From: Paraglaciecola psychrophila 170
GTDB lineage: Bacteria > Pseudomonadota > Gammaproteobacteria > Enterobacterales > Alteromonadaceae
Length of the DNA stretch: 64,000 bases
NCBI RefSeq assembly: GCF_000347635.1
Contig: NC_020514.1
Span: forward strand, 1,488,001 to 1,552,000
Reading direction: 5' to 3'
A program made the translations under genes and the position numbers. The notes under the pieces were generated by a model. That model did no database searches, was not told where the DNA came from, and saw only the letters and a list, made by a program, of their open reading frames with translations. Shown one piece after another: positions 7,650-20,472 of this stretch; positions within the stretch are counted from its first letter, which is position 1; every line of letters begins with the position of its first letter.

Positions 7650-9179
7650 CTAAGGCAGTCTTTGCTGCATTTGTGTCATGATTGTTTCTAACATCGGCAC
7701 CTGTTTATAATCACAATGACCGGCCCCTCTTACCCAAGTAAATTTAGCATCAGAAATAGGCTCTTTTTGAGCGTTTAGCATTTCTTGATATAAGTGCATA
7801 GCGTTATTGAGATAAAAATTATCCACATCGCCCATCCATATATTCAATTTACCTTGTAACTTTGGTCCAAGGGTCTGCCAATTTTTTTCGGTGTATAATC
7901 GTAAGTCGTACTTAGTCCATTGTGTTGCAATCGTTTTATCAATTTCACCCGTTAGGGGATCCCAAATAGTTGATGGAGACCCGTCATCAAGTTTTGGTCC
8001 AAATACCGCATTCCAACCTCCCCATTGACCACCACTGTAGGCAAACGAACCATGTTTGCCCATTTGGTTTTCCATCATAATTTCATGTTTTATACTAAAA
8101 ATGGTTTCACCGTCTTTTGCTCTATAAGAGGGTCTTTGCATCCCATTTTCATTTACAAAGGCATTCTCATCTTGATAAATATCTACTAACTGAAAATATT
8201 TAAAATCTACACCGTCGGCACTGAATGACCATGCGCCATTAAATAAGTCTGGATAGTAAGTTTGTAACGCCAAGCTTACCCAGCCGCCCGTGGAGCAGCC
8301 AGTGACAAACCGCGAATTGGCATTGTCTACTAAGTTAAACTGTTTTGTTAAGTAAGGTAGAAACTCTTGCCAAGTGGCTTTGCCATAAGGGCCGTTGTTT
8401 GCAGAATCTATTTGGTATGAATCACCTAATGGCGCTTCGCCATCCAAAAATACGATGACCATTTGGGGTGTGTCAGGGTTTAACCAAAACTTTTTAAATG
8501 GCTTGTTCTCATATAAATCTTGAGCTCTGTCATAGCGTGCGTGATAGCCACCAATATTAAAGATCACTGGGAAGTCTTTAAGTGGATTGTCGTAATAACT
8601 GTTTGGTAAAATTATCCCTGCTCGAAGATACATATCAGCCCCCCAAAACTCAGACAGCAATTGACTGGGCATCTTTACAAACTTTAAAAACGTGTCGCCG
8701 TCAGGCAAAGTTTCCTGTGGTAGGCGTTGATTTAAAGACAGGGCTAGCGACATATCGCTGGAACCATCGTTTATATACTCAACCACATCTGAATAGATAT
8801 TTAACGGTGAGTTAATGCGTGAATCAAGAAAATCACTGTCGTAAATCGCTTGCACATACCACTTACCCGGAGGCAAGTCAGTTAATGAATCGAAAGGAAA
8901 ACCTTTGGTCGATGCATCAAATGTAATGCTTTGTCCTTTTGACAACCCAGATAAGTCTTGTGAAAATAGTGGTTCAATATTTTTTGTGGGCCAAGCACTG
9001 TATAACCGTGGCTCTTGCTCCATTGAGCTTGAAAAAATAAGGTGCAGACGACCCTCTTTCTGTAATGTTTGTGAGCTTGTCATCTTTACCGAGACAGATT
9101 TTGCAACGGCCGTTTTAACGAATATCTGCGACATAGTGAAAGCAATGAGTAAAATGGCAAAGGTAAAATGGGAATGCAT
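7650..9179 (-). CDS. Exported esterase-like alpha/beta hydrolase
   Basis: 509 residues. A signal peptide covers residues 1-26 (cleavage after KTAVA). Residues 30-135 look like a beta-rich N-terminal domain. The C-terminal half is an esterase D-like alpha/beta hydrolase with the nucleophile elbow TGCSTGGWVS (S296) and a late catalytic His in GAGHCDY (H488). A substrate cannot be assigned; related proteins act on carbohydrate or small esters. It is transcribed in the same direction as the peptidase gene 244 bases downstream, but the gap argues against a tight operon. Confidence 0.7.
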   Translation of the reverse strand: MHSHFTFAILLIAFTMSQIFVKTAVAKSVSVKMTSSQTLQKEGRLHLIFSSSMEQEPRLYSAWPTKNIEPLFSQDLSGLSKGQSITFDASTKGFPFDSLTDLPPGKWYVQAIYDSDFLDSRINSPLNIYSDVVEYINDGSSDMSLALSLNQRLPQETLPDGDTFLKFVKMPSQLLSEFWGADMYLRAGIILPNSYYDNPLKDFPVIFNIGGYHARYDRAQDLYENKPFKKFWLNPDTPQMVIVFLDGEAPLGDSYQIDSANNGPYGKATWQEFLPYLTKQFNLVDNANSRFVTGCSTGGWVSLALQTYYPDLFNGAWSFSADGVDFKYFQLVDIYQDENAFVNENGMQRPSYRAKDGETIFSIKHEIMMENQMGKHGSFAYSGGQWGGWNAVFGPKLDDGSPSTIWDPLTGEIDKTIATQWTKYDLRLYTEKNWQTLGPKLQGKLNIWMGDVDNFYLNNAMHLYQEMLNAQKEPISDAKFTWVRGAGHCDYKQVPMLETIMTQMQQRLP

Positions 9180-9498
9180 TTCATGAACCTATTATATTTT
9201 TTAGAGGAGATTGGATTTAGATTACCTAAATTATTTGACTTTGGCATCATCAGATTTGAATTGGCCAGAAGTGAATTACTCCGCTAGCTAAGGAAAGTGA
9301 CTTGAAAACCTACTCGGTTTTTTATTATTTTTAGCTACCTAAAATTCAGTGAGTCAACATTAATCTGTGGTATTTGATGAACGCAGTATACGGCATACTC
9401 GGTGTGTCAGGAGTTACAACAGGGGCCTAGAAGGTAATCTATTCAGGCCACTCTCGAATCACAACTAACCCATCAAAACATATAATAGTGTAACAGCT
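9180..9498. other. Spacer without a recognised gene
   Basis: Upstream region of the esterase gene, A+T-rich, so it probably carries that gene's promoter. No conserved frame, strong hairpin or repeat was seen. Confidence 0.4.
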
Positions 9499-9694
9499 AT
9501 GTTTGAATTATTATCTTTGCTCGTCATTATTTTCATTATAAATCCGAGATCAATAAGAAGATATTAACGCTGCAAAAAGACAATGATAACGATTTAACAG
9601 AAGGTAGAAGTGTTGGTTGAAAGCATCACAGGGTCTTAAAAGAGTTGTGACCGATAACAATTTCGACTTATGGCATGAAATTAATCAATTGTGA
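9499..9694 (+). pseudogene. Possible remnant of a small membrane protein
   Basis: An ATG at 9499 opens a hydrophobic frame (MFELLSLLVIIFII). Sense continues in a second frame (INKKILTLQKDNDNDLTEGR) and then a third (WLKASQGLKRVVTDNNFD), ending at TGA 9692-9694. Joined, these would give a roughly 65-residue protein with one membrane helix and a charged tail. The continuity across frames suggests a small gene with two frameshifts, but I do not recognise the family and chance is not excluded. Confidence 0.28.
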
Positions 9695-9743
9695 TGTTTT
9701 TGTTATCTGACGTTTACTAATACTAAAAAGCAGTGGAGAAATG

Positions 9744-9764
9744 AACGGCTCAGAGTGAGCCGTT
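9744..9764 (-). terminator. Hairpin terminator after leuD
   Basis: Inverted repeat AACGGCTC / GAGCCGTT with a 5-base loop, 18 bases past the leuD stop. It is the only strong hairpin there, so it probably ends the leuABCD transcript. The T-tract is weak on the minus strand. Confidence 0.6.
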
Positions 9765-9781
9765 TATATTAATAGCTGAGA

Positions 9782-10393
9782 CTACGCTCTTTGCCATTCA
9801 GGCAAATTATTTTCAAACGCTGTGATGTTAGCGTCTAGCTCTAAGGTTTGACCAATTGCGTCTAAGCCTTTCAGCAGATTGGTTTTGTGTTGTTCTGCAA
9901 TATCAAAACCAAAACTCAAGTCGTTAACTGTGACTGTTTGATCTTGTAAACTAACCGTGATTTGCGCAGTAGCATCGTTTTCAACAGCTGCAAACAATTG
10001 ATCCATTTGCTCGCTTGCAAGCTGCACGGGTAAAAGTTGGTTGTTGATACAGTTACCGTAAAAAATATCGGCAAAACTAGTGCCAATCACCACTTTAAAA
10101 CCATAGTCGTCTAGTGACCAAGGAGCATGCTCACGACTTGAGCCACAGCCAAAGTTTTCGCGAGTGAGCAACACACTGGCACCTTGGTGCTGTGCTTTGT
10201 TAAATACAAAGTCAGGATTAGGCACTTGTTCATGTTGGTCGAGGTAGCGCCAATCGTGGAACAAGTGTTTGCCGTAGCCGCTTTTCGTGACGGCGGTTAA
10301 AAATTGCTTAGGGATAATTTGGTCAGTATCCACATTGGCCTGATTTAGGGGCATTGCGGTACCGGTGTGAATATTAATACCTGTAGTTGTCAT
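9782..10393 (-). CDS. leuD: 3-isopropylmalate dehydratase small subunit
   Basis: Small subunit of isopropylmalate isomerase, which with LeuC converts 2- to 3-isopropylmalate in leucine synthesis. From the ATG at 10393 it is 203 residues, the usual length (about 201). This start has GGAAG 9 bases upstream and gives MTTTGINIHTGTAMPL, aligning with the family N-terminus. The frame is open 8 codons further, to 10417, but that start has no site and would add unmatched residues. Family motifs ANVDTDQIIPKQFL and NFGCGSSREHAPW are intact. It is last in leuABCD, with about 29 bases between leuC and this start. Confidence 0.95.
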   Translation of the reverse strand: MTTTGINIHTGTAMPLNQANVDTDQIIPKQFLTAVTKSGYGKHLFHDWRYLDQHEQVPNPDFVFNKAQHQGASVLLTRENFGCGSSREHAPWSLDDYGFKVVIGTSFADIFYGNCINNQLLPVQLASEQMDQLFAAVENDATAQITVSLQDQTVTVNDLSFGFDIAEQHKTNLLKGLDAIGQTLELDANITAFENNLPEWQRA

Positions 10394-10422
10394 GATGAAT
10401 TGCTTCCTTATTGCCAATCGGC

Positions 10423-11862
10423 CTATTGATAGTCGCGCACATCGGCGAAGTGACCGGCCAATGCTGCTGCTGCTGCCATTGCTGGGCTAACTAAGTGAGT
10501 TCGGGCACCCCGGCCTTGACGGCCTTCAAAGTTACGGTTGCTGGTGGAGGCACAGCGGTCACCCTGCTTTAGGACGTCGTCGTTCATGCCTAAACACATT
10601 GAACAACCAGGTAAACGCCATTCAAAACCGGCTTCGATAAATATTTTATCTAACTGTTCAGCTTCAGCTTGGGCTTTAACTGCTACCGAACCCGGGACCA
10701 CAATCGCGGTCACACCTGGCGCCACTTTGCCATGTTTGGCGATCGCTGCTGCTGCGCGCATATCTTCAATGCGGCCATTGGTGCATGAGCCAATGAAGAC
10801 ATTATTAATCGTCAAATCAGCTAATTTTTGACCCGGTATTAGGTCCATATATTTAAGCGCTTTATTGGCGGAGTCTTTATCAATTGGATCTGAAAAATCA
10901 CTTGGCGAAGGCACCGGTTGATTTACACCTATGACTTGCCCTGGGTTTGTACCCCATGTGACCTGTGGTGTGATATCAGCGGCGTTTAAGTGAATAACAC
11001 TATCAAAAGACGCATCTTTATCCGATGTTAAACTAGACCAATAAGCCATTGCTTGGATCCAATGCTCGCCTTTAGGAGCGTATTCACGGCCTTCAAGGTA
11101 GTCGAATGTGGTTTGGTCAGGCGCAATTAAACCGGCTTTAGCACCGGCTTCGATACTCATGTTACATACTGTCATGCGCTCTTCCATTGAAAGCGCTGAA
11201 ATAGCTTCACCAGAATATTCAATGACGAAACCTGTTGCGCCAGCATGACCAATTTTACCTATGATAGCCAAGATAATATCCTTAGCCGTGATACCAATAG
11301 GTAAACTGCCGTTGACCTGTACTTTCATGCTTTTGGCTTTACTTTGTTTTAGGGTTTGGGTTGCAAATACATGTTCTACCTGAGATGTACCGATACCAAA
11401 AGCTAAGGCGCCAAATGCACCGTGAGTAGCTGTGTGAGAATCACCACATACTACTGTCATGCCTGGTTGAATAAGGCCTAGTTCTGGGCCCATTACATGC
11501 ACTATACCTTGTTTTTGATGCCCCACTGGGAATAGCTGAATACCGTGTTTTTTGCAGTTGTCTGCTAAGGTTTGTAACTGTAATTTATTCGTTGGGCCAC
11601 AAGCATCAAGCGCTAAAGAGCGAGTTGAAATACTGTGGTCCATAGTCGCAAAGGTGCGCTCTGGGCAACGCACTTTGCGGCTTTTTTCATCTAGGCCTGC
11701 AAATGCTTGAGGTGTGGTCACCTCATGTATTAAATGTCGGTCTATGTAAATTAATCCCTCTTCACCGGTTTCAGAGATTTTTTTCGCGTTGTTTGCATCT
11801 TCAGCATCTTTCGCATCAATAATATGCGCTTGCCATATTTTGTCATATAAGGTGGTAGCCAT
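10423..11862 (-). CDS. leuC: 3-isopropylmalate dehydratase large subunit
   Basis: 479 residues, aconitase superfamily. The cysteines that hold the 4Fe-4S cluster are present in [10 protein letters not shown] and GCSMCLGMN. Substrate motifs [20 protein letters not shown] and [12 protein letters not shown] are intact. It is about 13 residues longer than E. coli LeuC because of an Asp/Ala/Lys-rich insertion at residues 17-32, in the N-terminal segment before [11 protein letters not shown]. It pairs with LeuD, encoded directly downstream, and follows leuB by 18 bases. Confidence 0.97.
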   Translation of the reverse strand: MATTLYDKIWQAHIIDAKDAEDANNAKKISETGEEGLIYIDRHLIHEVTTPQAFAGLDEKSRKVRCPERTFATMDHSISTRSLALDACGPTNKLQLQTLADNCKKHGIQLFPVGHQKQGIVHVMGPELGLIQPGMTVVCGDSHTATHGAFGALAFGIGTSQVEHVFATQTLKQSKAKSMKVQVNGSLPIGITAKDIILAIIGKIGHAGATGFVIEYSGEAISALSMEERMTVCNMSIEAGAKAGLIAPDQTTFDYLEGREYAPKGEHWIQAMAYWSSLTSDKDASFDSVIHLNAADITPQVTWGTNPGQVIGVNQPVPSPSDFSDPIDKDSANKALKYMDLIPGQKLADLTINNVFIGSCTNGRIEDMRAAAAIAKHGKVAPGVTAIVVPGSVAVKAQAEAEQLDKIFIEAGFEWRLPGCSMCLGMNDDVLKQGDRCASTSNRNFEGRQGRGARTHLVSPAMAAAAALAGHFADVRDYQ

Positions 11863-11880
11863 GACTATTTCCTAAATTTA

Positions 11881-12972
<1,092 letters not shown>

Positions 12973-14544
12973 TTATACCCCTGCAATCTTTACTTGTTCT
13001 TTTTGCTGGTCAATCTGATCAGCTAAATGTGTGTTATTTAATACATAAATCAGCGCTTTTACACCTGCTTCCACTATATCAGTTGCCAAACCAATACCGT
13101 TGAAGCGACGTCCATTGTATTCAGCGACTACTGATACTTGTGCTAAGGCGTTGGCACCTTTGCCTTTAGAATCAAGTTTAAAATCCACTATCTCAACCTG
13201 ATTATGACCAACAACTTTGGTGATGGCGTTGTAAGCCGCATCGACTGGCCCATTCCCGGTTGCAGACTCGGTGATTTCTTTATCACCTACTAACATGCGC
13301 ACCGTTGCGCTAGGTATGATCTGTTTACCTGAATTCGCCTGCAAATACATAAGTTTGTAGTGTTCGTCTTCTTGTTTGGTTTGGCTAAAAAACAATAATG
13401 CTTCTAAGTCATAATCAAACACTTGGCCCTTTTTGTCGGCTAATTTCACAAAAGAATCGTAAATTGTTTCTAAGTCAAAATCAGTTTCTTTGTAACCCAA
13501 CTCGAATAACCGATGTTTAATCACATGGCGCCCAGAGCGTGAGGTTAGGTTCAAATTGTTTTTGTTAATACCCACACTTTCTGGGGTCATTATTTCGTAG
13601 GTGTTGCTACCTTTTAATACGCCATCTTGGTGAATGCCTGAGGAGTGACTAAAGGCATTGGCGCCAACTATCGCCTTGTTAGCCTGCACGGGCATATTGC
13701 ACAAGTTGCTGACTAATTTAGAGGTGCGTGAGATTTCTTCACTTTTGATATTGGTATGAAACCCAAGTTTTGCATGGCGTGTCTGCAAAATCATCGCAAT
13801 CTCTTCTAACGAACAATTACCTGCACGTTCACCTAAACCATTAATAGTCGCTTCAACTTGCCTTGCACCTTGTTCTACTGCGGCTAAAGAATTGGCCACA
13901 GCCAGACCTAAATCATTGTGGCAATGCACCGAAATTATCGCTTTATCAATGTTGGGAACACGGTTAAATAAATTCTGAATAATGCCACCAAACTCTGTAG
14001 GAGTGGTGTAGCCAACTGTATCGGGAATATTCACTGTGGTTGCGCCAGCGTTAATCGCGGCTTCTACCATACGGCATAAATAATCGATATGGGTACGCCC
14101 AGCATCTTCACATGAAAACTCCACATCGTCAGTATAGCGACGTGCATGTTTCACTGCCTGAACTGCCATCTCAACCACTTCGTCCTGAGATTTACGTAAT
14201 TTCGTGTTCACATGAATATCAGAGGTGGCAATAAACGTATGGATCCGGAATTGCTCAGCGACTTTCAACGACTCTCCACAAGCATCAATGTCTTTAGCTA
14301 AAGCTCGGGCTAAACCACATACAGTGGCATTTTTTATTTCACGGGCGATGGTTTGTACTGATTTAAAATCACCGGGAGAAGAAACAGGGAAACCGGCTTC
14401 GATAATGTCCACACCAAGTCGCTCCAGTGCCAGAGCAATTTTCAGCTTTTCTTTAACGCTCAAACTAGCAGGTAACGCTTGTTCGCCGTCCCGCAAGGTG
14501 GTGTCGAATATTTTGACTTGGTTAGAGTTAACCCCGTTTGACAT
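12973..14544 (-). CDS. leuA: 2-isopropylmalate synthase
   Basis: 523 residues from ATG 14544, the same length as the E. coli enzyme. I chose this start because AGGAG lies 6 bases upstream; the frame extends to 14607 but the extra residues run into the attenuator region. Catalytic TIM barrel: [10 protein letters not shown] near the N-terminus and the metal motif [15 protein letters not shown]. The C-terminal third (about 390-515) is the regulatory domain that binds leucine. It condenses acetyl-CoA with 2-oxoisovalerate, the committed step. It is first in the operon and controlled by the leader and attenuator upstream, plus feedback inhibition known for the family. Confidence 0.97.
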   Translation of the reverse strand: MSNGVNSNQVKIFDTTLRDGEQALPASLSVKEKLKIALALERLGVDIIEAGFPVSSPGDFKSVQTIAREIKNATVCGLARALAKDIDACGESLKVAEQFRIHTFIATSDIHVNTKLRKSQDEVVEMAVQAVKHARRYTDDVEFSCEDAGRTHIDYLCRMVEAAINAGATTVNIPDTVGYTTPTEFGGIIQNLFNRVPNIDKAIISVHCHNDLGLAVANSLAAVEQGARQVEATINGLGERAGNCSLEEIAMILQTRHAKLGFHTNIKSEEISRTSKLVSNLCNMPVQANKAIVGANAFSHSSGIHQDGVLKGSNTYEIMTPESVGINKNNLNLTSRSGRHVIKHRLFELGYKETDFDLETIYDSFVKLADKKGQVFDYDLEALLFFSQTKQEDEHYKLMYLQANSGKQIIPSATVRMLVGDKEITESATGNGPVDAAYNAITKVVGHNQVEIVDFKLDSKGKGANALAQVSVVAEYNGRRFNGIGLATDIVEAGVKALIYVLNNTHLADQIDQQKEQVKIAGV

Positions 14545-14608
14545 TCCATTCTCCTGATTGCATTGTCGCTTTGATTTTTTAATTTCATCACTGTTTAAAA
14601 TACACATA

Positions 14609-14640
14609 CAAAAAACCCGTGCTTAGCACGGGTTTTTTGT
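14609..14640 (-). terminator. leu operon attenuator (rho-independent terminator)
   Basis: Perfect stem ACCCGTGC / GCACGGGT with a 3-base loop, flanked by A6 and T6 tracts, lying between the leader peptide and leuA on the minus strand. The 5' arm ACCCGTGC can also pair with a second GCACGGGT inside the leader (14668-14675), giving the antiterminator expected for attenuation. Confidence 0.9.
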
Positions 14641-14665
14641 AAACTTGTTAACGCTCGCTTACAAC

Positions 14666-14722
14666 CTACCCGTGCAGTCTTGCTGCCAGCAGTAGTAGAG
14701 TAGAAAAAATAGCGTTATTCAT
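14666..14722 (-). CDS. leuL: leu operon leader peptide
   Basis: An 18-codon frame, MNNAIFSTLLLLAARLHG, with four consecutive Leu codons (CTA CTA CTG CTG) and a fifth soon after. It lies directly upstream of the attenuator and leuA. The CTA codons, likely rare, would make the ribosome sensitive to charged tRNA-Leu. The final codons CTG CAC GGG TAG contain GCACGGGT, identical to the 3' arm of the terminator. A ribosome finishing the peptide would cover it and allow termination. A ribosome stalled at the Leu run would leave it free to pair with ACCCGTGC and prevent termination. All of this is read directly; the mechanism is known for leu operons of enteric bacteria. Confidence 0.9.
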   Translation of the reverse strand: MNNAIFSTLLLLAARLHG

Positions 14723-14776
14723 TATTTAGATTCTTTAACTTTTATGTATAAAATTTATTTTAAAACCAATATGTAT

Positions 14777-14805
14777 TTGTAACGCGGATAGCACCAGTGC
14801 GTCAA
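14777..14805 (-). promoter_or_regulatory. Candidate leu operon promoter
   Basis: On the minus strand a good -35 box (TTGACG, 14805-14800) is followed after 17 bases by a weak -10 (TTACAA, 14782-14777), about 55 bases before the leader ATG. The -35 is convincing and the -10 is not, so the exact start site is uncertain. Confidence 0.4.
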
Positions 14806-14896
14806 CCTCAGTTTACAAGAACACATATAACTTAAAAGTATAAATTTAAATTTTTGTGATGACTTTGCGAAAAATAATAATGTAGCAGATACAAAC

Positions 14897-15070
14897 ATGT
14901 GTAGTGCTCATCAAGTATTTGCTCCATTGGACTTGTTTGCACAAAGTTTGTACGGTGCGTTATCCAAAAGCATCTCTTCTATTGGACCCCTTTTAACTCA
15001 GGTTGCTCAGCGAACTTGGAGTCGCGAAAAAAGCAAAGGCATAACGTTTGCTGACAAAACACAAAACTAA
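14897..15070 (+). CDS. Small open frame of unknown function (57 residues)
   Basis: An ATG-to-TAA frame in the 500-bp gap between the leu promoter and the lipoprotein gene. The product has an amphipathic centre (FAQSLYGALSKSISSIGPLL) and a basic, polar C-terminus, with no signal peptide or recognised motif. No clear Shine-Dalgarno sequence precedes it. It could be a real small protein or a chance frame. I do not recognise it. Confidence 0.3.
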   Translation: MCSAHQVFAPLDLFAQSLYGALSKSISSIGPLLTQVAQRTWSREKSKGITFADKTQN

Positions 15071-15221
15071 AGACGTTTATTTATGAAGAAATCACAAAAA
15101 ATAGATAAAACAATACTACGTTATCTATGGGTAATTAATTTGACACTAAACCATTTTTTTGTAAAGTTGAGTAAATAGCTCGCCTTGAAATTCTTTCAAT
15201 TATTAAAAGGATGTATTAATA

Positions 15222-15917
15222 ATGATGTGTATAAACTGCAAAAAATATATTCTAAGATTAATAACCCTAACCAATATGTTTATTTTGTCACTAGGTTTGT
15301 CTCTTAGCGGATGTGGGGAAAACAGTACAGAAAATACACCCCCTACAGTTAAAATTGGGGACGTTAATTTGTTTTATTTTGTTACTGACACATTAGATCC
15401 TTCGAAAAGAACTATCGAAGCAGTAGCAGACGCAGATGACATTGACGGTAGTATAAGTAGTATTAATTGGTCTATTTTGAGTCATCACCCGATTGAATTA
15501 ATAGGCTCTGACACAAAAACTATTCAATTTACTGCGCCTTTAATTAACTCTGAAGAAATAGACCTATTTGTACTTGAGGTTGAAGCCACGGATAACCAAG
15601 GAAGTATAACAACTGATACAGTCGAGATTGATTTAAACGACGATCTAATTATATTCATTCCTCTTATTTCAGCAAAAAGGGGAGAAGAAATCGAAGTTAA
15701 TGCGTTAATATTTGGTAGAGAGAGTAAAGTTTCAGAGCTTAATTGGTCTGTATCCAATGGTGTTGAAGTGACGTTATTAGATGCCAATACAGATACTGTC
15801 ACATTTTTAGCACCTAATTCATCTACTTTCTCTACAGTAAACTTAGAGTTAGAAGTGAGTTTTATGGATGGAAGTGAAAATCGAATCTTCAACGCATACG
15901 TAACTTTGCATGATTAA
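15222..15917 (+). CDS. Lipoprotein with PKD/cadherin-like beta-sandwich repeats
   Basis: 231 residues. It has an N-terminal hydrophobic segment and lipobox LSGC (C31), so it is predicted to be a membrane-anchored lipoprotein. After a short Thr/Pro linker come two beta-rich repeats: residues about 40-130, with VEATDNQGSITTDTVEI typical of PKD-type domains, and about 135-230. Such domains usually bind surfaces or carbohydrates; no enzyme motif is seen. An ATGATG pair follows an AAGGA site. It is A+T-richer than its neighbours and isolated. Function unknown. Confidence 0.7.
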   Translation: MMCINCKKYILRLITLTNMFILSLGLSLSGCGENSTENTPPTVKIGDVNLFYFVTDTLDPSKRTIEAVADADDIDGSISSINWSILSHHPIELIGSDTKTIQFTAPLINSEEIDLFVLEVEATDNQGSITTDTVEIDLNDDLIIFIPLISAKRGEEIEVNALIFGRESKVSELNWSVSNGVEVTLLDANTDTVTFLAPNSSTFSTVNLELEVSFMDGSENRIFNAYVTLHD

Positions 15918-15976
15918 TAATATATAAAGAATTGTTACACGGGTTGTTCTTGCAGTCATTGACTGGGCATAGTTTT

Positions 15977-16031
15977 GATAGTGGGATAGTGGGATAGTGG
16001 GATAGTGGGATAGTGGGATAGTGGGATAGTG
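15977..16031. repeat. Octamer tandem repeat (GATAGTGG, about 7 copies)
   Basis: Six perfect copies of GATAGTGG plus a seven-base partial one, ending 3 bases before the stop of the minus-strand gene at 16034. An 8-base unit is not a multiple of three, so copy changes would shift any frame, but it lies past the stop codon and outside both neighbouring genes. It may act in the 3' UTR, or simply be slippage-prone DNA. Confidence 0.9.
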
Positions 16032-16033
16032 AG

Positions 16034-16678
16034 TTAACGAAAGGTCTTCCAATTTATCGATAGGGATAGCAGTAATTCACGCAAAGATAACGCCCGTTGT
16101 TGACCTTTGCCTTTGTGATCCCATTTGTGACCACAGCATGCAGCAGTTAAAATAGCTTTTGAGGGTTTAAGTAATCTGAGGCTTAGCACTGCAGGTTGTG
16201 TGTATACATTTTCGGCAAATTCGCCATCAATATTGAACCAGCCAAACTTATTGGTATGTAGACGATTACCACTTAAATCGATTTTATCAATCGAATCCAG
16301 CTCTATATATTCACAGCCAAGCTGCTCAATATGCACCGCAACACTACAACCAATCTGAATGTTATTAGAAAACCACTGTTGGGTTTTTTGTACTAAATAG
16401 TTGTTAGCCATACATTTAGCAGCTTGTTTAGCTTGCCAACTGGCATTGTGTACATCAACTTGTAACGGCGATTGGTGTTGTAATAGACTGTAAGCAGCAC
16501 GTTTTATATGATGTCTAAGTCCCGCTATTTTTCGTTGTAACAAGTTGATATTATTGAGTTTTTGTTGAGATAAGCTAGCAAGTTCTCGCTCATACAATGC
16601 ATTGCACAGTTCAGCATAATGTAACTGATGCTGATCATCAGAAAAAATGTCTACCTGTTGGGAGTTTGAAATTTGCAT
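16034..16678 (-). CDS. Conserved-looking protein of unknown function
   Basis: 214 residues, no signal peptide or membrane segment. Residues 20-90 are helical and rich in Gln/Leu/His (coiled-coil-like). The C-terminus carries CCGHKWDHKGKG followed by LSLRELLLSLSINW, a compact block that looks conserved and whose Cys/His residues could bind metal. I do not recognise the family. It lies downstream of eno in the same orientation but separated by a terminator-like hairpin, so it probably has its own promoter. Confidence 0.65.
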   Translation of the reverse strand: MQISNSQQVDIFSDDQHQLHYAELCNALYERELASLSQQKLNNINLLQRKIAGLRHHIKRAAYSLLQHQSPLQVDVHNASWQAKQAAKCMANNYLVQKTQQWFSNNIQIGCSVAVHIEQLGCEYIELDSIDKIDLSGNRLHTNKFGWFNIDGEFAENVYTQPAVLSLRLLKPSKAILTAACCGHKWDHKGKGQQRALSLRELLLSLSINWKTFR

Positions 16679-16769
16679 AGTTAATTATGTGTACATTATT
16701 CTAATAAAGTTTCTAATGGGCTTCTCATATAAATAGTTAATAAAAATCTTTATATGAGTGCTTAAAACT

Positions 16770-16797
16770 AAAATGGCCAGCGTTAGCTGACCATTTT
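16770..16797 (-). terminator. Hairpin terminator after eno
   Basis: Stem AAAATGG-CAGC / GCTG-CCATTTT with one internal mismatch and a GTTA loop, 77 bases past the eno stop. The A and T ends give a T-tract on either strand. It separates the pyrG-eno unit from the 16034-16678 gene. Confidence 0.65.
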
Positions 16798-16873
16798 ATA
16801 CTCTATAACGTTGAATTTGCAGTTTTATTATCTACACATTCAATTATCTATCAATTACTTATTAAGAAACGCT

Positions 16874-18178
<1,305 letters not shown>

Positions 18179-18181
18179 TTA

Positions 18182-19876
<1,695 letters not shown>

Positions 19877-20055
19877 TTAAAAAGCCAAGAAAAAACCATT
19901 ACCGGACGGGAAGATATTGTACTAAAAAATGCCATCTCAGACAAAGAATAATCTTAAATAAAAGACAAATATTCAAGCCATCTCAAAATGTGCATCTTGA
20001 TATGACTTTATTGGAGGATATTTTGATTTAGTGTATATCTTATGCAGAAACTTAA

Positions 20056-20472
<417 letters not shown>

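Noticed and set aside
9782..10417. Upstream start for leuD at 10417
   Set aside because: The extra eight residues match nothing in LeuD, and the ATG at 10393 has a good ribosome-binding site.
12973..14607. Upstream start for leuA at 14607
   Set aside because: It would begin at the attenuator hairpin; ATG 14544 has AGGAG and gives the exact family length.
15977..16031. Possible CRISPR array
   Set aside because: Units are 8 bases with no spacers, and no cas genes are present; it is a simple tandem repeat.
15849..16052. Minus-strand open frame encoding a HYPTIPLS-type repeat
   Set aside because: It is only the octamer repeat translated, overlaps two better genes and has no ribosome-binding site.
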